Of a DNA stretch of 64,000 bases, positions 37,945-48,299 are shown piece after piece (the stretch's first letter is position 1; each line of letters begins with the position of its first letter). The translations under genes and the position numbers were made by a program. The notes beneath the pieces were generated by a model. The model was given only the letters and a program-made list of their open reading frames with translations. It was not told where the DNA came from and made no database searches. This DNA comes from Gyromitra esculenta (taxonomy: Eukaryota; Ascomycota; Pezizomycetes; Pezizales; Discinaceae), in contig JBCAML010000002.1 of NCBI GenBank assembly GCA_038503075.1, forward strand, positions 806,001-870,000, in the 5' to 3' direction.

Positions 37945-38148
37945 TAATACCGTAGAAACTCGAAAAATTCAGTATCTCCGTGCAAGTGTTTTTAAGCTCG
38001 CCGCTAACTTGTCAAGGAGATTCCCGAGCCTTGAGCAAGATCCAGTGGCGTTAGTGAAGGCTGTATAAGCCTGCATGTATCCAAGGAGGTATCTAAACCA
38101 GCCTAAGCGTAACGGAGATACCGATTTTTTCGAGTTTTTACGGTATTA
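37945..38148. mobile_element. 204-bp MITE-like element with 37-bp terminal inverted repeats
   Basis: The left arm (37945-37981) begins TAATACCGTAGAAACTCG. The right arm (38112-38148), read inverted, begins TAATACCGTAAAAACTCG. Three differences occur over 37 bp and two are G/A transitions. The ends are TA. The interior of about 130 bases is non-coding. A Tc1/mariner-type MITE is likely. Confidence 0.65.
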
Positions 38149-39778
38149 GACATTCACTCAGCAAAACGAAACAGTAATTCCCAAAACCATGACTCACCGC
38201 CACAGTTCCCAGTGCCGCGATCTCATGGTGAGGGAAGCCGGTAGGAGTGCGATTTACTGAGCTCCTGAGCCCGTACCGTGAAGGATTTGCCACAGCGTCT
38301 GAGTAATCATCTATTAAAGACAAACCTTTTTCGTAGCCCATCTATAATCAAATTATTGAGGTATGCGGCTTTTTTTTTGTCTGTGTGTGCGCGCTTCTGA
38401 CCTGGACGTACATAGAGAAATGGGTCAATTTTGCCAAACCTTATTCCATTAGCTTCCGTATCACCACGTGACCAACTCTGCGATAACTATGCGGTACATG
38501 TAGGTAACCGTAGGTATAGAGTTACTGGAACTTCAAGCCGCAAATCATATGGATAGTTCTAATATTATTGGAATTTTTTATGAGCTCACTTCATAGCCTG
38601 CATACTGCGAACCTCTGCTGACAGACTCTAATGAGACCCGATTCTGCTGTAGCTTCAACTTATGACCGTGATCCTCGGGAATTTGCTGATAGACAGACAT
38701 TCGAATATGTGAGAGAGTTTTAGAAAGCGCACACAAGAAAAGATACACCTCGTTTAGAAGTTTAAATTAAATAGGTCATTAATATCGGTACATCCACCAT
38801 GTGCATCAGCACGGGCCAGCTAGAGCTGAGCTAGTCTGGAGGAAAAAAAACACTGCGAAAACACGAACAGCATCTCTTGCAGCTCGGGTAGACTCGGGCT
38901 CTCGGTACCAGGAAGGGGAGGGGAAAGGATTGATTCCCCGCTAAGATAACCTGAAGAATTACAAGTATTTTAGTTGCATCAACGCTCATTCGCGGATTGA
39001 GTTTTTCTTCTGTAACTAACACTACATGTACCGCTTGAATATTTGTTCCAAGGTTCAGGCAGCAGGGATGTACATGCGAGAAAGAAGGAAAGTGAGTGAT
39101 TTTGATGCTATGCCTGAAGCGCTTTGTAATAAATCTTTCGGACTGAACTGCAGTGGTGATCTTGGCTGACCGGATTAACTAGGATGCTTACGTTCGGTAT
39201 GGGTGGGTAGGTAGCTGCCTGCCTGTTACAGATTCCTGAAAACACTGCATATGCTGGATAAGAAAAAAAGTGAGCGAGTGTTTGAAAATGAGACAAAAAC
39301 AATATGCGCTCCTGCACAATAGAGTACACCATAGGGTGTTTGTGTGGATCAAACACAAATAGACAGACATCGAATTGTCATGACCTCGAAAATATTTTGT
39401 ACCAACCGTCTGAAGAACTATTTTCGTGGAAAAGTTGACCGCACTCCATTTTACGAGGCTAGCAGCTGCATGGTGTTTGAGATACTGACGCAAGACATAG
39501 CTTGGCAGAATTTATATATAATACTGGCCAAATCCGTGTGGATTTAGAGTACAGGCTACGAGGTCTTTGCCCCATGCGGATCCTGGTTTGGTAAAGTTGT
39601 TGATCACACGAGACAGAGGGTGCCGTAGGTGACTTGTTCGACATGCCAACCTCGTGGACGCCAAGGGCACCTCACTCAGCCCTTCGATCAGGTGCATCCA
39701 TCCCTAGAGCTCTGACAATAGCGTCTCAGAATTGTCCGTGCGCCAGAGAGGCGAGCACGTTGATTCCTCTAAGCAAGT

Positions 39779-40467
39779 TCATTCTAGATTCGTGATAGTT
39801 TTTTGTGGGGTTGTTGCAGTTCCTGGATAGAGATGAGTTGAAAGCTCGTTTATTGATCTGCTCCCGAATCCCGAGGTTACCATAGCGGAACAGTCCGGGT
39901 TGTCGCCAATCACCAATTCATTGTTCCGCAAAGCTTCCGCAAGTGGGTCAAGGAATGGCTCTGACATCAGCCGTTGGTCTTTTTTTTTTTTCTCTGCCTG
40001 CGCGTAGAGTGTGCATAAAGTATAATACGAAAACTGACGCCGTAACCGGATAGGTGGATAAACCAGTAGACAATCTACTTACATGTAGCCGCGGGTGGGA
40101 GGCCCGTTGATGTACCATTTCGATATTAACGATAGGAAATGGAAAGCGACGCGAAGGAAAAGGGCGTAAGAGATAGCGACGAGACGATGGGCTTCGAGTT
40201 GGTTCTGTTGCGAGATGGCCAGTTGGGTTTTGAAAGGCTCTGGAGCGATGTGATTGGGAAAAGCAACTGGGAAAAGCAAAACTTTAAATCGACCTCCATC
40301 CAGCGATGAAGGAGACTTAGTAAGTCGCTCGCACCAGCCGAGCGCAGGCAGGGGGTCCGGGCTCCAGATCGAAGGTTATCTCGCAGCTTCCGCTTCGACT
40401 GTGTCCAGAGCAGAGTGTGCATGTGTCTCAGGGGGTCGAGACGCTGGGTTCTTTCCCCATTGATCAA
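39779..40467 (-). CDS. Spliced gene of unknown function, structure unresolved
   Basis: Minus-strand pieces read like real exons. First comes ERTQRLDPLRHMHTLLWTQS and KRKLRDNLRSG (about 40342-40467), preceded by a good acceptor (CTGCCTAG), so a further 5' exon is implied. A 41-base intron (GTGCGA...TTACTAAG...GGAG) leads in frame to GRFKVLLFPVAFPNHIAPEP. That continues through a hydrophobic helix (AISYALFLRVAFHFLSLI) to PPTRGY at a strong GTAAGT donor (end at 40087). Downstream, MSEPFLDPLAEALRNNELV ... ends at 39779. The link between these last two parts crosses a run of 12 A where I could not keep the frame. Possibly a single-pass membrane protein. Family not recognised. Confidence 0.4.
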
Positions 40468-41053
40468 TGTCGGCTAGGCAGGCAAGCCAGACGATTCCGG
40501 GAAGGTCCGATGTGGATGTGGAGTACAGCAGTAGAGCACCATACATGCACTACACTATCACTACCAGACGCCAGCAGGGTTCTCTGCAGAGCAGCCTGAC
40601 GAGAGTTTCCGTCTAGTAGAAGAATCCTCGTAGGTTCCCATATATACCTACCCCGTTCTTCCCCCGGATGCTGAGGATCGCTTTCTTTATTACGACGACG
40701 ACCATAACCACTACCACGACTATAGGCTCACCAACAGCCATATTCTCCCCTCCTCTCGTCTCCCCAGAGCATCACTAACCCCATTCTCTATCAATAAAAT
40801 ACATGATATATATACTCTAGAAGCTTCTTCGCTACGTGCATCATTACATCACTGTATTTAAACCTTTTCGTTCGCCAATCGTTACCTGACACACTGTATC
40901 ACAATCTCCCACCGCCTTTATCTCATCATTCCGCAAGTGATCCTGGAGCTCCTCCTCCAAAAACAATATGAATTGCCCTACAAGAGATCCCGAACCCACC
41001 GGTATGAATGAGGCAAACTCATCCCCCCTTCTCCAGTTTGTAAATAAACTGCC
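40468..41053. other. Divergent intergenic region, likely shared promoter
   Basis: It separates the unresolved minus-strand gene from the ZIP gene on the plus strand. The 5' exon of the former may lie in its left part. I see C/T-rich promoter-like sequence at 40650-40790 and no recognised zinc-response element. Confidence 0.4.
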
Positions 41054-42682
41054 ATGAATCAAGACCAGACTCTAATGCCCAGCGTTCCAGGGAACCCGTG
41101 GTTTAACCAGAGCCCACCAGCCTTCGATAAAGCTCTCACAACAAGATCTTCGCTCGTTTGTGGGTCTGGCCGCCTTGAAGATGAAAAATACAACCTTGGA
41201 CTTCACGTCATGGCCCTGTTTGTCATTTTAACTCAAAGTTCACTTGGTACGCATATCTTTGAGGCTGTGCTTCCTTTCTCATCCTTTGAGCGCAGCACAA
41301 ACCAGCAACCAAGAGAGAGAGAGAAAACCACTAACAAAGGCTTCAGCATGCGCGTTTCCAATTATTGCCAAAAAGTTCCCCCGCCTCCGCATTCCCCCCT
41401 CTTTTCTCTTCGGCGCCCGTCACTTCGGTACAGGCGTTCTCATCGCTACCGCCTTTGTGCACCTTCTCCCTACCGCTTTCATCTCCCTTACCGACAGCTG
41501 CCTTCCCGAGTTCTGGAATAAAAAGTACCCAGCTATGGCTGGTGCAATTGCCATGCTTGCTGTCTTCTTCGTCACCGGGATCGAAATGCTGTTCACACGT
41601 GGCCTTTGCAAGGGTGGGTTCGCTGGAGCCGACCACCGCGAGGCAACGCTTGAGCTTGGGTGCAAAAACATAGATGGTACCGCAGATGAGACCGATGAGA
41701 AAAAAAGGGGGAATGCGGACGCGGGGGCGAGGGAGGGGGCGGTGACGGCGAAGGGGAGGCAAGGGAGTCAGGGGAGCGAGGAAATTGGTGGTGCGGGAGG
41801 TGTCGGGAATGTTGGGTTTGGGATGGTGGGAAGGAGAAGAAGCAGGAGTCATTCGATGAGCCAGGGGTTGCAGATGTACGAGGATATGGAAAAAGATAAG
41901 AGGGGGAGGGCTAGGGCTGCGCTTGGGCTTGGTGCGGGGATGCGTTTCAGCAACTCGTCAGATTCTGTTGATCAGGCGAATGAATGCGCAATTGAAGATT
42001 GCGAGGAAAATGGAGAGTGTGGTATTGAGTGTAAGAAGGAGGCCAGAGAATCCCACCATACTGTTGCTCCGAGTGTTACCAAGCATGAACGTGTTCCAGG
42101 CATCAGCGAAAACTTGACACCACAACAGATACACAAGAAAGCATTGCTTCAAGTTGCGCTTCTTGAAATGGGAATTTTGTTTCATAGCGTATTCATTGGG
42201 ATGGCTTTGAGCGTTACTGGCGGATCCGGCTTCATCGTTCTACTCATCGCCATTACTTTCCATCAGACGTTTGAGGGCCTCGCGCTCGGAAGTCGTATTG
42301 CAGTCCTTCAATGGAAGCCCAAGGCGGCACAGCCATGGCTCATGGCTTTAGCTTATGGTCTAACGTGAGTTTCTATTCTTACCACATTAGATCTAATCGG
42401 AGCTGTTGCTAATGGGCAAATAGTACACCTCTTGGCCAAGCTATCGGACTCGCAACCCATACGCTCTACAGCCCCCATAGCCAGACAGGATTACTCATGG
42501 TCGGCATTATGAACGCAATCTCATCTGGGTTATTGGTATTTGCCGGTCTCGTCGAGTTGCTCGCGGAAGACTTCTTGAGTGATGAGAGCTGGAGGGTGTT
42601 GAAGGGAAGGAGAAGACTTTTAGCTTGCTTTTTCGTGTTTGCTGGTGCCTTCGGGATGGCATTTGTCGGTGCGTTTGCTTAG
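41054..42682 (+). CDS. ZIP family zinc/iron transporter
   Basis: Three exons: 41054-41246, 41347-42364 and 42424-42682, giving 489 residues. The joins read SSLACAFPIIAKKFP and GLTTPLGQAIG and keep phase. The first helix is LGLHVMALFVILTQSSL. Helix 2-3 carries HFGTGVLIATAFVHLLP and helix 3 GAIAMLAVFFVTGIEML. A long, polar, Gly/Arg/Glu-rich cytosolic loop of about 170 residues follows. Helix IV carries the metal-site motif HSVFIG and helix V carries HQTFEG, both diagnostic of ZIP carriers. The last helices run from IGLATH to the C-terminus GMAFVGAFA. ZIP proteins bring Zn2+ (sometimes Fe2+ or Mn2+) into the cytosol. The loop has few histidines (one HH pair), unlike the His-rich loop of many relatives, so its exact substrate is open. 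The gene looks intact. Confidence 0.92.
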
Positions 42683-44013
42683 GTGTTACTTGGCGAACGC
42701 CCGTCTCTTAACTACTAGGGGGGTAAAACGAAACGGGTGGGTGGGTGGTAAGTGGTAACACTAAATCGGGAATACCACACCATAGAGATTTTTTTCTTCT
42801 TTAGGCGGCGAGTTCTTGGCTGCCTGGTTAGTTTGCTTATTGGTGAGGCTGCTTATTGATGAGGTAGTCGCTGGTAGACTAGAAGCTTGGATATTAAGAG
42901 AGTGACTGTATCTGTATGAAGAAATGGGTTTATTGAGATTTTGCACGGTGTGTTTGTGTATTTTTGTAATGGAATATAGTAACTGTAGTGCACCCACACG
43001 AAGCTAGAATTTGTCCCTACATTCTAACTAAAATAAGGTGTTGGCAATAATGCAGAGAACTCCTTTCTTGGGGTATTGGAAGTACGAGATACAAACCGGG
43101 CTAGGTTTTAAATTAAGGTTAAGGCGGCTCCCACCTGAATAAACTATAAACCGCATCACCAAAGCAGGTACATGTACCTTCTATTAGTCCCATCAAACCC
43201 GTATCTTGTATTTGTCGTGATTCTGAGGCAACTTCGCTCCCCATGATTTAGCAACTTTCTCTAGTGTGTATAGTCTCGACTGCAAGCCTGGCTTGTCAGG
43301 TTACGCCTGGCGACTAGATCACTAATGTGCGGAAGCTATGGGAGTTTGTTGGAGACATTACACTACCTGACGTAGTCCGATGTACCCGCGGGCAAGAAGT
43401 ACCCGGGAATGCAAGCTGCATATACGGGGTAGTACACTATTCTGGCTAACCAAATAGAGCATTTACCTGCAGTAGAGTAAGTACGTCTCTACTAATCAAG
43501 CCTAAGCCTCTTTGGTAAGCCGCAGTTCTATATACTGGCTTCCTTCCATGATTGGTTATTTCCTATCATCTACTTTATAGGTCTCTTTAATGGCCTCTCT
43601 AGCTATAGTGTTTAGTGTCCCACGTCTACTGTATATCGAGGAGCGCTTTTTCGAACGCAGTCGAACGAGCAAGGAATGAAGTGGTATCGATACCCACTAC
43701 GGGGCTCCCTTGCATTAAAGCCCCGCGTCACGTCGCCGCGTCGAGTGATTGGATATGATTTTTAGTAGTGCCTTAGCTCCTTCCAACGCCAGGCTCAACA
43801 CCACATCCAGCGGACCAGGCGATTGTTAAGTCCCCGACTTCTTCTACTGTTCTCGGGGCATGCAATTTACGAGCTCCCGTTTCCGAGAGCTGGGGAGAAC
43901 GGTTCTTTATTTAGCCTGTAAAATATATCCGAGATATACGCGAGCGCGTTCTGGGGGGGCAGACCTCGCGCCAAAACAACAACCTCTCCCAAGTCCTCCG
44001 GGTCACCCACCAT
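42683..44013. other. Intergenic region
   Basis: No supported gene. TACATGTA occurs at 43169 inside a larger palindrome (AGGTACATGTACCT). From 43620 on, the sequence becomes more GC-rich toward the F-box/ankyrin gene. A plus frame at 43860-44159 is a shadow of that gene. Confidence 0.5.
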
Positions 44014-44613
44014 ATGCCGCTCCTTTCCCTCCCCAACGAATTGCTCCTCCAGGTCGGTGGTTACTGCAACTCCCAGACCCTCCACACTCTCATCCTCACG
44101 AACCGCCGATTAAACGTCCTCCTCACCCACGTCCTGCACAAGCTCGCCCCGGAAGATAAAGGCCATTTCACCGCCCTCACATGGGCGGCGTCTCGCGGCC
44201 ACCTACCGCTTATCAAACTGCTGATACAGCAGGGAGTCGATCTTGATCTCCAGGACAAATACGGATCAACAGCGCTCCAGTGGGCGGTGATGGATGGGAA
44301 CGTTGCCGTCGTTAAGGCGCTGATTGACGCGGGCGCAGATATACATGCGCGGGACCGATACTGTTTCAGGCCGATTGACCGCGCACGAATCCTGATCGGA
44401 TACTCCAGGACCGAAATCAACTCGTGGGATAAAAGCTACTACCGGCGTCCGATGGATCGTTCGCTCTGGGGAACGGCGTCGGATCGCGAACGCGGGGGAG
44501 CAATCACGAAGCTGTTGCTTGAGAATGGAGCAGATCCTCAGATGTTTGGTCCGCCGCTGCCTCCGCGGGTTAGTATGGCTAGGCGGCTTTCTCGATGGCT
44601 TTGCCATGGCTAG
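44014..44613 (+). CDS. F-box / ankyrin-repeat protein, short
   Basis: Single exon, 199 residues. Residues 3-40 are an F-box-like motif (LLSLPNELLLQVGGY...LHTLILTNRRLNVLLTH). Two ankyrin repeats follow: FTALTWAASRGHLPLIKLLI with QQGVDLDLQDKYG, then STALQWAVMDGNVAVVKALI with DAGADIHARDRY. A degenerate third is GGAITKLLLENGADP. Filamentous ascomycetes carry many such F-box/ankyrin proteins, usually with more repeats, so this may be a shortened member. The reading frame ends in a basic tail (MARRLSRWLCHG) followed immediately by a GGGA microsatellite, which could mark the point of truncation. Presumed role: SCF substrate adaptor, with ankyrin repeats binding the target. High GC compared with its surroundings. 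Confidence 0.8.
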   Translation: MPLLSLPNELLLQVGGYCNSQTLHTLILTNRRLNVLLTHVLHKLAPEDKGHFTALTWAASRGHLPLIKLLIQQGVDLDLQDKYGSTALQWAVMDGNVAVVKALIDAGADIHARDRYCFRPIDRARILIGYSRTEINSWDKSYYRRPMDRSLWGTASDRERGGAITKLLLENGADPQMFGPPLPPRVSMARRLSRWLCHG

Positions 44614-44640
44614 GGAGGGAGGGAGGGAGGGGGAGTTGGT
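44612..44640 (+). repeat. (GGGA)n microsatellite
   Basis: Several GGGA units directly after the stop codon of the F-box/ankyrin gene. No function inferred. Confidence 0.6.
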
Positions 44641-45697
44641 CTGAGCTCGGGAAACATGTGTGGGGGGGCCCAAAGCGGTTCTGTGTTGCTGTACTTATTT
44701 CCAATACAACAACGTTCCAGCTCGCAACTAAACCCTCCGCACCCGCTTTCGGTTCAGGTTCTCTTATTGTGGTGGCCCTTCTTTCCCTCACCAACTGGCT
44801 TCTCTTACTGGCTCTAATTCCAGTAGCTCGCCCATCCTTACGAAGCGCGTGCACCCAGCGTCGAGGCAGTAACTAAAGCGCCAATGGATGCCGGAGAAAT
44901 CCCGGAAACAAAGTATAGCCTCTACCGGCCACAAGCTCAAAGCGCGCTGGTTTGGAGCCCTTGAAAAAGGCCAAGGCTGAGGGAACAATTGTGAAACTCT
45001 TGCTTAACAGCGTACGTTGCCATCGACTCCCGGCATATCTTCGGAACATAGAACTGCGCCTCGCAGCCGAAACTGGCAACGAACGGAAGTATAGCGAAAG
45101 TATCCCTGTAATAACGGTGCCTGTAACCTAGGTTTAAGGAGTCGGCTTTTTGTGAAGATGGCGTGTATTTGTAAAGTACATGGTATGGGATTTTTTTTTT
45201 GGTTGAATCGCTTGGGACTGGAGAATTTGGTGGTGACATGGCACCATGATTTATTTACCGCCTTGTTTTATAGAATTGCTCTCTAGAAATGCGGGGTTGT
45301 TTGAAGTGCTTTTTCTTGAATTAGTTGAGCATAGTTACCAAGTAGGTCTAGCTCTTGTCGTGCATTAACGTGCAAGTGTCCATTTCGCATTTGTCTCCCT
45401 ACTGGTTGAAATCTCGCATTTAGTGTATTCTTTTTTATTTGTTTATTTTTAAAACGATAGTCTTATCGATTTAGGGTACCATTGCATCCAACAAATCCCT
45501 GCGGTTTTTGGAGTACCGCAATGTAGTGAGGTGATGCCCAACCTTCTCAACCTTCTACCTCTACCATCACTTTAATAAATCGCATATGTGTTCAATTATC
45601 TCATGTTTTTATCGAATAAATTATTTTTTGTAGCTGAGTCCCGCCTATCTATCTCAAGTCCGTTACGCCATAGTACTTCAAAAACTGCAGTGTCTTG
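44641..45697. other. Intergenic region
   Basis: No ankyrin continuation or other coding exon could be found downstream of the short F-box/ankyrin frame. The region is T-rich from 45180 onward. Confidence 0.45.
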
Positions 45698-46036
45698 TTA
45701 GACGCAACTGTAATTGTGTGGGTTCGTATTGCGCATTTTTATATCTCGATAAACATCTAGGTTTGAATAGACACCCTCTGTACGAGTAGTTCGGGCTCGG
45801 GAATTTGGGTCAAGACTGGTTAGATACTTGTGGATCAAGGTACTACCAGCGTCCATAATCGAAACTCGTACGTGATTTTTCGAGATACATTCATGAAGAA
45901 AAAACATATACGCTTCATCGCTTATAACAAGCTCTAGTCTTTCTTTCCTTCTGCCCCATACCCACTTGTATTTTTCTAAATTCTGATTATCAGCCTGTAA
46001 TAGTACATATTCTTTTTCATGTGTGCATGTAAACAA
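45698..46036 (-). CDS. Hypothetical 112-residue open frame
   Basis: The frame has plausible composition (MFTCTHEKEYVLLQADNQNL, then a Trp/Arg-rich and a mixed helical segment) but no recognised domain, signal peptide or intron. It might be a fragment of an older gene or chance. It sits between two well-supported genes in AT-rich DNA, which lowers my confidence. Confidence 0.22.
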   Translation of the reverse strand: MFTCTHEKEYVLLQADNQNLEKYKWVWGRRKERLELVISDEAYMFFLHECISKNHVRVSIMDAGSTLIHKYLTSLDPNSRARTTRTEGVYSNLDVYRDIKMRNTNPHNYSCV

Positions 46037-46138
46037 ATCACCTTGCTTCCCTATGATGACAGGTCTATGCTAGTAGGTTCCGTGCCAGCGAATCAACATA
46101 TACCCATCCCAGCTGATAATCGCGAGGATTCAATCATA

Positions 46139-47281
46139 TCACTTATTCCCCGACACTAGCAATGTCGATGCCCCCAACTGCCTCTTCAGATCCTCTTTCT
46201 CCACATCGTGCGTATCCTCGACTTCTCCCCACCTCCCGGTCTGGAATCTCACCTCCACGCTTGCCGCTGCCGAGGCTTCCTCAACCCCAAAAATCTTACT
46301 TCTCCCTCTCGAGAAATTCATCTCCTCGCTCCATTCCGCAACCAACCTTGCTGCAATCAACAGACTCTTACTCGCCAACACAGCCCTCTCGAGTCCAATG
46401 AGATCCCAAACTCCCAGCCTCATTATCCACGACTTGATCACGTCTCTGGTTTCCTTCGGCTGTTCCTTCACAGGGATCAACCCATCATCGCCATCGATCG
46501 GCACCAGTGTGACACCAGGCCACACATTTATCGCCAGAAACGAAGTAATAGGTCTTGCAGACTCCTCCTGTAGGTCCCTCAAAGACTTCCTTCCCTCCTC
46601 TACTGGCGTAGTTGGAGCAAAGCAAAGCAGCGTATCAGTATCTAGGTACCGGAGAAGATTCTCAACAATCTCCTCTCGGCTCGCGACGCCACCGCTGATC
46701 GTATCCGCACCAGGTCTCTCTGATACCTCTAGATCGAGTGCTCGCGAGGCAAGCTGTGTCAGTGGAATTAAGTAGCTCTTTAGCGCATCTGCTGAGGTCC
46801 TGAGAAGTGACCACTCCAAGGCGATTGCTGCGGCCAGCAGCGGTTTAGAACGTGGGATCACGATTGGGAGTTTTGTGGGAGTTTTGATAGGACGTGTATC
46901 GAGATTTATGCCCAGTCCACCTATTGTTATTATTTTGCAACCGTTAGCAGTGGAGTTAAGGAGAAGGAGGCGGCGGAGGGAGGGAGGGAGGGAGAAACCG
47001 TTTGAGTCAACAACCCATACCTCCTTCCAGAACCGCCCTTTGCCCGCCTGGCCCTTGACTGCGAGGTCCTGTGCGGACTCAAGTTTTTGTCGGCGCCTCA
47101 TATCGGCGATTTCGCTGGTAGGGAGAGGTGGTTTGGGTGGCGGGCCATGAGCGGTTATGGGGAGGGCTGTTGCGGCTGTGGGGGCAGAGGTGTGTAGATG
47201 CTGGGAGGTAGAAGGGCGGATAGTCCGTATCGAGGGGGAGAAACGAATTCTAGTCGAGAGGCGGGGAAGTAGTCGTGGCAT
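46139..47281 (-). CDS. ATP12: ATP12, mitochondrial F1-ATP synthase assembly chaperone
   Basis: The open frame gives 380 residues, but I predict an intron at 46921-46998. It is exactly 78 bases, so it leaves the frame open. It has a GTTTCT donor, a GCTAACG branch site and an ATAG acceptor. Removing it joins VWVVDSNG to GLGINLDTRPIKTP, which matches the family pattern, and gives 354 residues. The 26 removed residues (FSLPPSLRRLLLLNS...) have no counterpart in relatives I know. The N-terminus is Arg/Ser-rich without acids (MPRLLPRLSTRIRFSPSIR), a mitochondrial presequence. The conserved core includes RFWKEVWV, LDTRPIKTP, the YLDTDTLLCFAP segment and ERAVLASKSLLIAARLV. Atp12 binds the F1 alpha subunit in the matrix before alpha3beta3 assembly. 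Intact. Confidence 0.9.
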   Translation of the reverse strand: MPRLLPRLSTRIRFSPSIRTIRPSTSQHLHTSAPTAATALPITAHGPPPKPPLPTSEIADMRRRQKLESAQDLAVKGQAGKGRFWKEVWVVDSNGFSLPPSLRRLLLLNSTANGCKIITIGGLGINLDTRPIKTPTKLPIVIPRSKPLLAAAIALEWSLLRTSADALKSYLIPLTQLASRALDLEVSERPGADTISGGVASREEIVENLLRYLDTDTLLCFAPTTPVEEGRKSLRDLQEESARPITSFLAINVWPGVTLVPIDGDDGLIPVKEQPKETRDVIKSWIMRLGVWDLIGLERAVLASKSLLIAARLVAEWSEEMNFSRGRSKIFGVEEASAAASVEVRFQTGRWGEVEDTHDVEKEDLKRQLGASTLLVSGNK

Positions 47282-47572
47282 GATGAATGGTATCTTGTGG
47301 TGTGGTTGGTTGGCAATCGTGGATTTGGAGGTTGAAAATGTTAACGCACGTCATATGCAAGCCAAGACGCTAAGGAGCCTCACCATATGTCACTCGCCCT
47401 AAACTCGGTTTAGAACTTTTTTTATGCTTCATTCTGATTTCCCTGTTTTTTACCATTGGATTAATTTCCATTTATATTTTACAAATTTTCACCTGAAATA
47501 AACGAAAAACATAGAAACTCAATACAACTCCACCCAATGCCTAATTACCTCTACATTCCGATGCTAAGGGAG

Positions 47573-48299
47573 TTACAAGATCAAATAATCGTCATCTGTG
47601 TCCCAATTGTCGAGACCCAGATTTCCAACATCAACACGTGCCGGGGCTCCGCTAACAGAAACCGAATCTTGACTGTCGCTACGATTCGTCTCATCGAGAT
47701 CCCCTGAAAGCTCGTCCGATGCCCATTCGGGGGAGCTTGACCCGTAGTAATTAATCGAGTCCTCGATGCTCAAGCTCGAGGATCCCTCGGAGTAGCCTAA
47801 ACGAGTAATTAGTATCTCTGCCGCGAGAATGAGTTATGAGAAGAGAGAACTTACTAGATCTTCCCTCACCGAATTCCTCTATCGCACACCCTAGTTCCGC
47901 CGCGGAGAGGAGCGTCTCTTGCTCCTCCATCCAAACCGCCAGTCCCGTGTCCGCCTTGGCAAAGTCCTCGTTGTGGGCCCAAATTACAATTGCCTCTTTA
48001 GCGTCCTCGACCTCGGCCGCTGCGGTCGCGATCTGGTAGAGCAATGTGTCGCGTTGGAATAGAGTTTGGGTCAACTGGCCTCTTTTAGCCTGGGCCATGA
48101 GACTTTTGAGCTCCCAAAGCTCGCTCTCGAGGAATTTGAGGTTGCTGATGAGCTTAGCCGGAGGAAAAAAACCTTTGTTAAGGAAGAGTTGTTCACACGG
48201 CGTGGACAACCGCAATTTGTCAGGTAGGTAGATTAGGTTGTTCATCCGCGATGGTGGTGCGAGGGTACAGTTAGATGAATAGTTTAAATAAGAGGTCAT
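47573..48299 (-). CDS. Unknown protein, 222 residues
   Basis: Two exons, 47855-48299 and 47573-47796, with a 58-base intron (GTAAGT donor, TACTAAT branch site, TTTAG acceptor). Start at 48299 (MTSYLNYSS) or at the in-frame ATG 54 bases later (MNNLIYLPDKL). The first 140 residues look helical (LISNLKFLESELWELKSLMA, FQRDTLLYQIATAAAEVEDA). The C-terminal third is acidic and Ser-rich (EGSSSLSIEDSINYYGSSSP) and ends DNWDTDDDYLIL. There is no signal peptide or membrane helix. I cannot assign a family. It is likely soluble, possibly with a disordered regulatory tail. Confidence 0.65.

Larger units (their letters stand above)
36789..39778. other. Gene-poor region with repeats (3 kb)
   Basis: No gene is supported. 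The region contains two copies of a palindromic 35-base repeat (37303-37337 and 37516-37550), a TA-flanked fold-back element (37945-38148), and TACATGTA at 37905, 38495 and 39023. A minus-strand frame at 38138-38341 overlaps the element's right arm and is probably incidental. Confidence 0.5.

Noticed and set aside
38138..38341. 67-codon minus-strand frame
   Set aside because: It overlaps the right terminal repeat of the element at 37945-38148 and has no domain.
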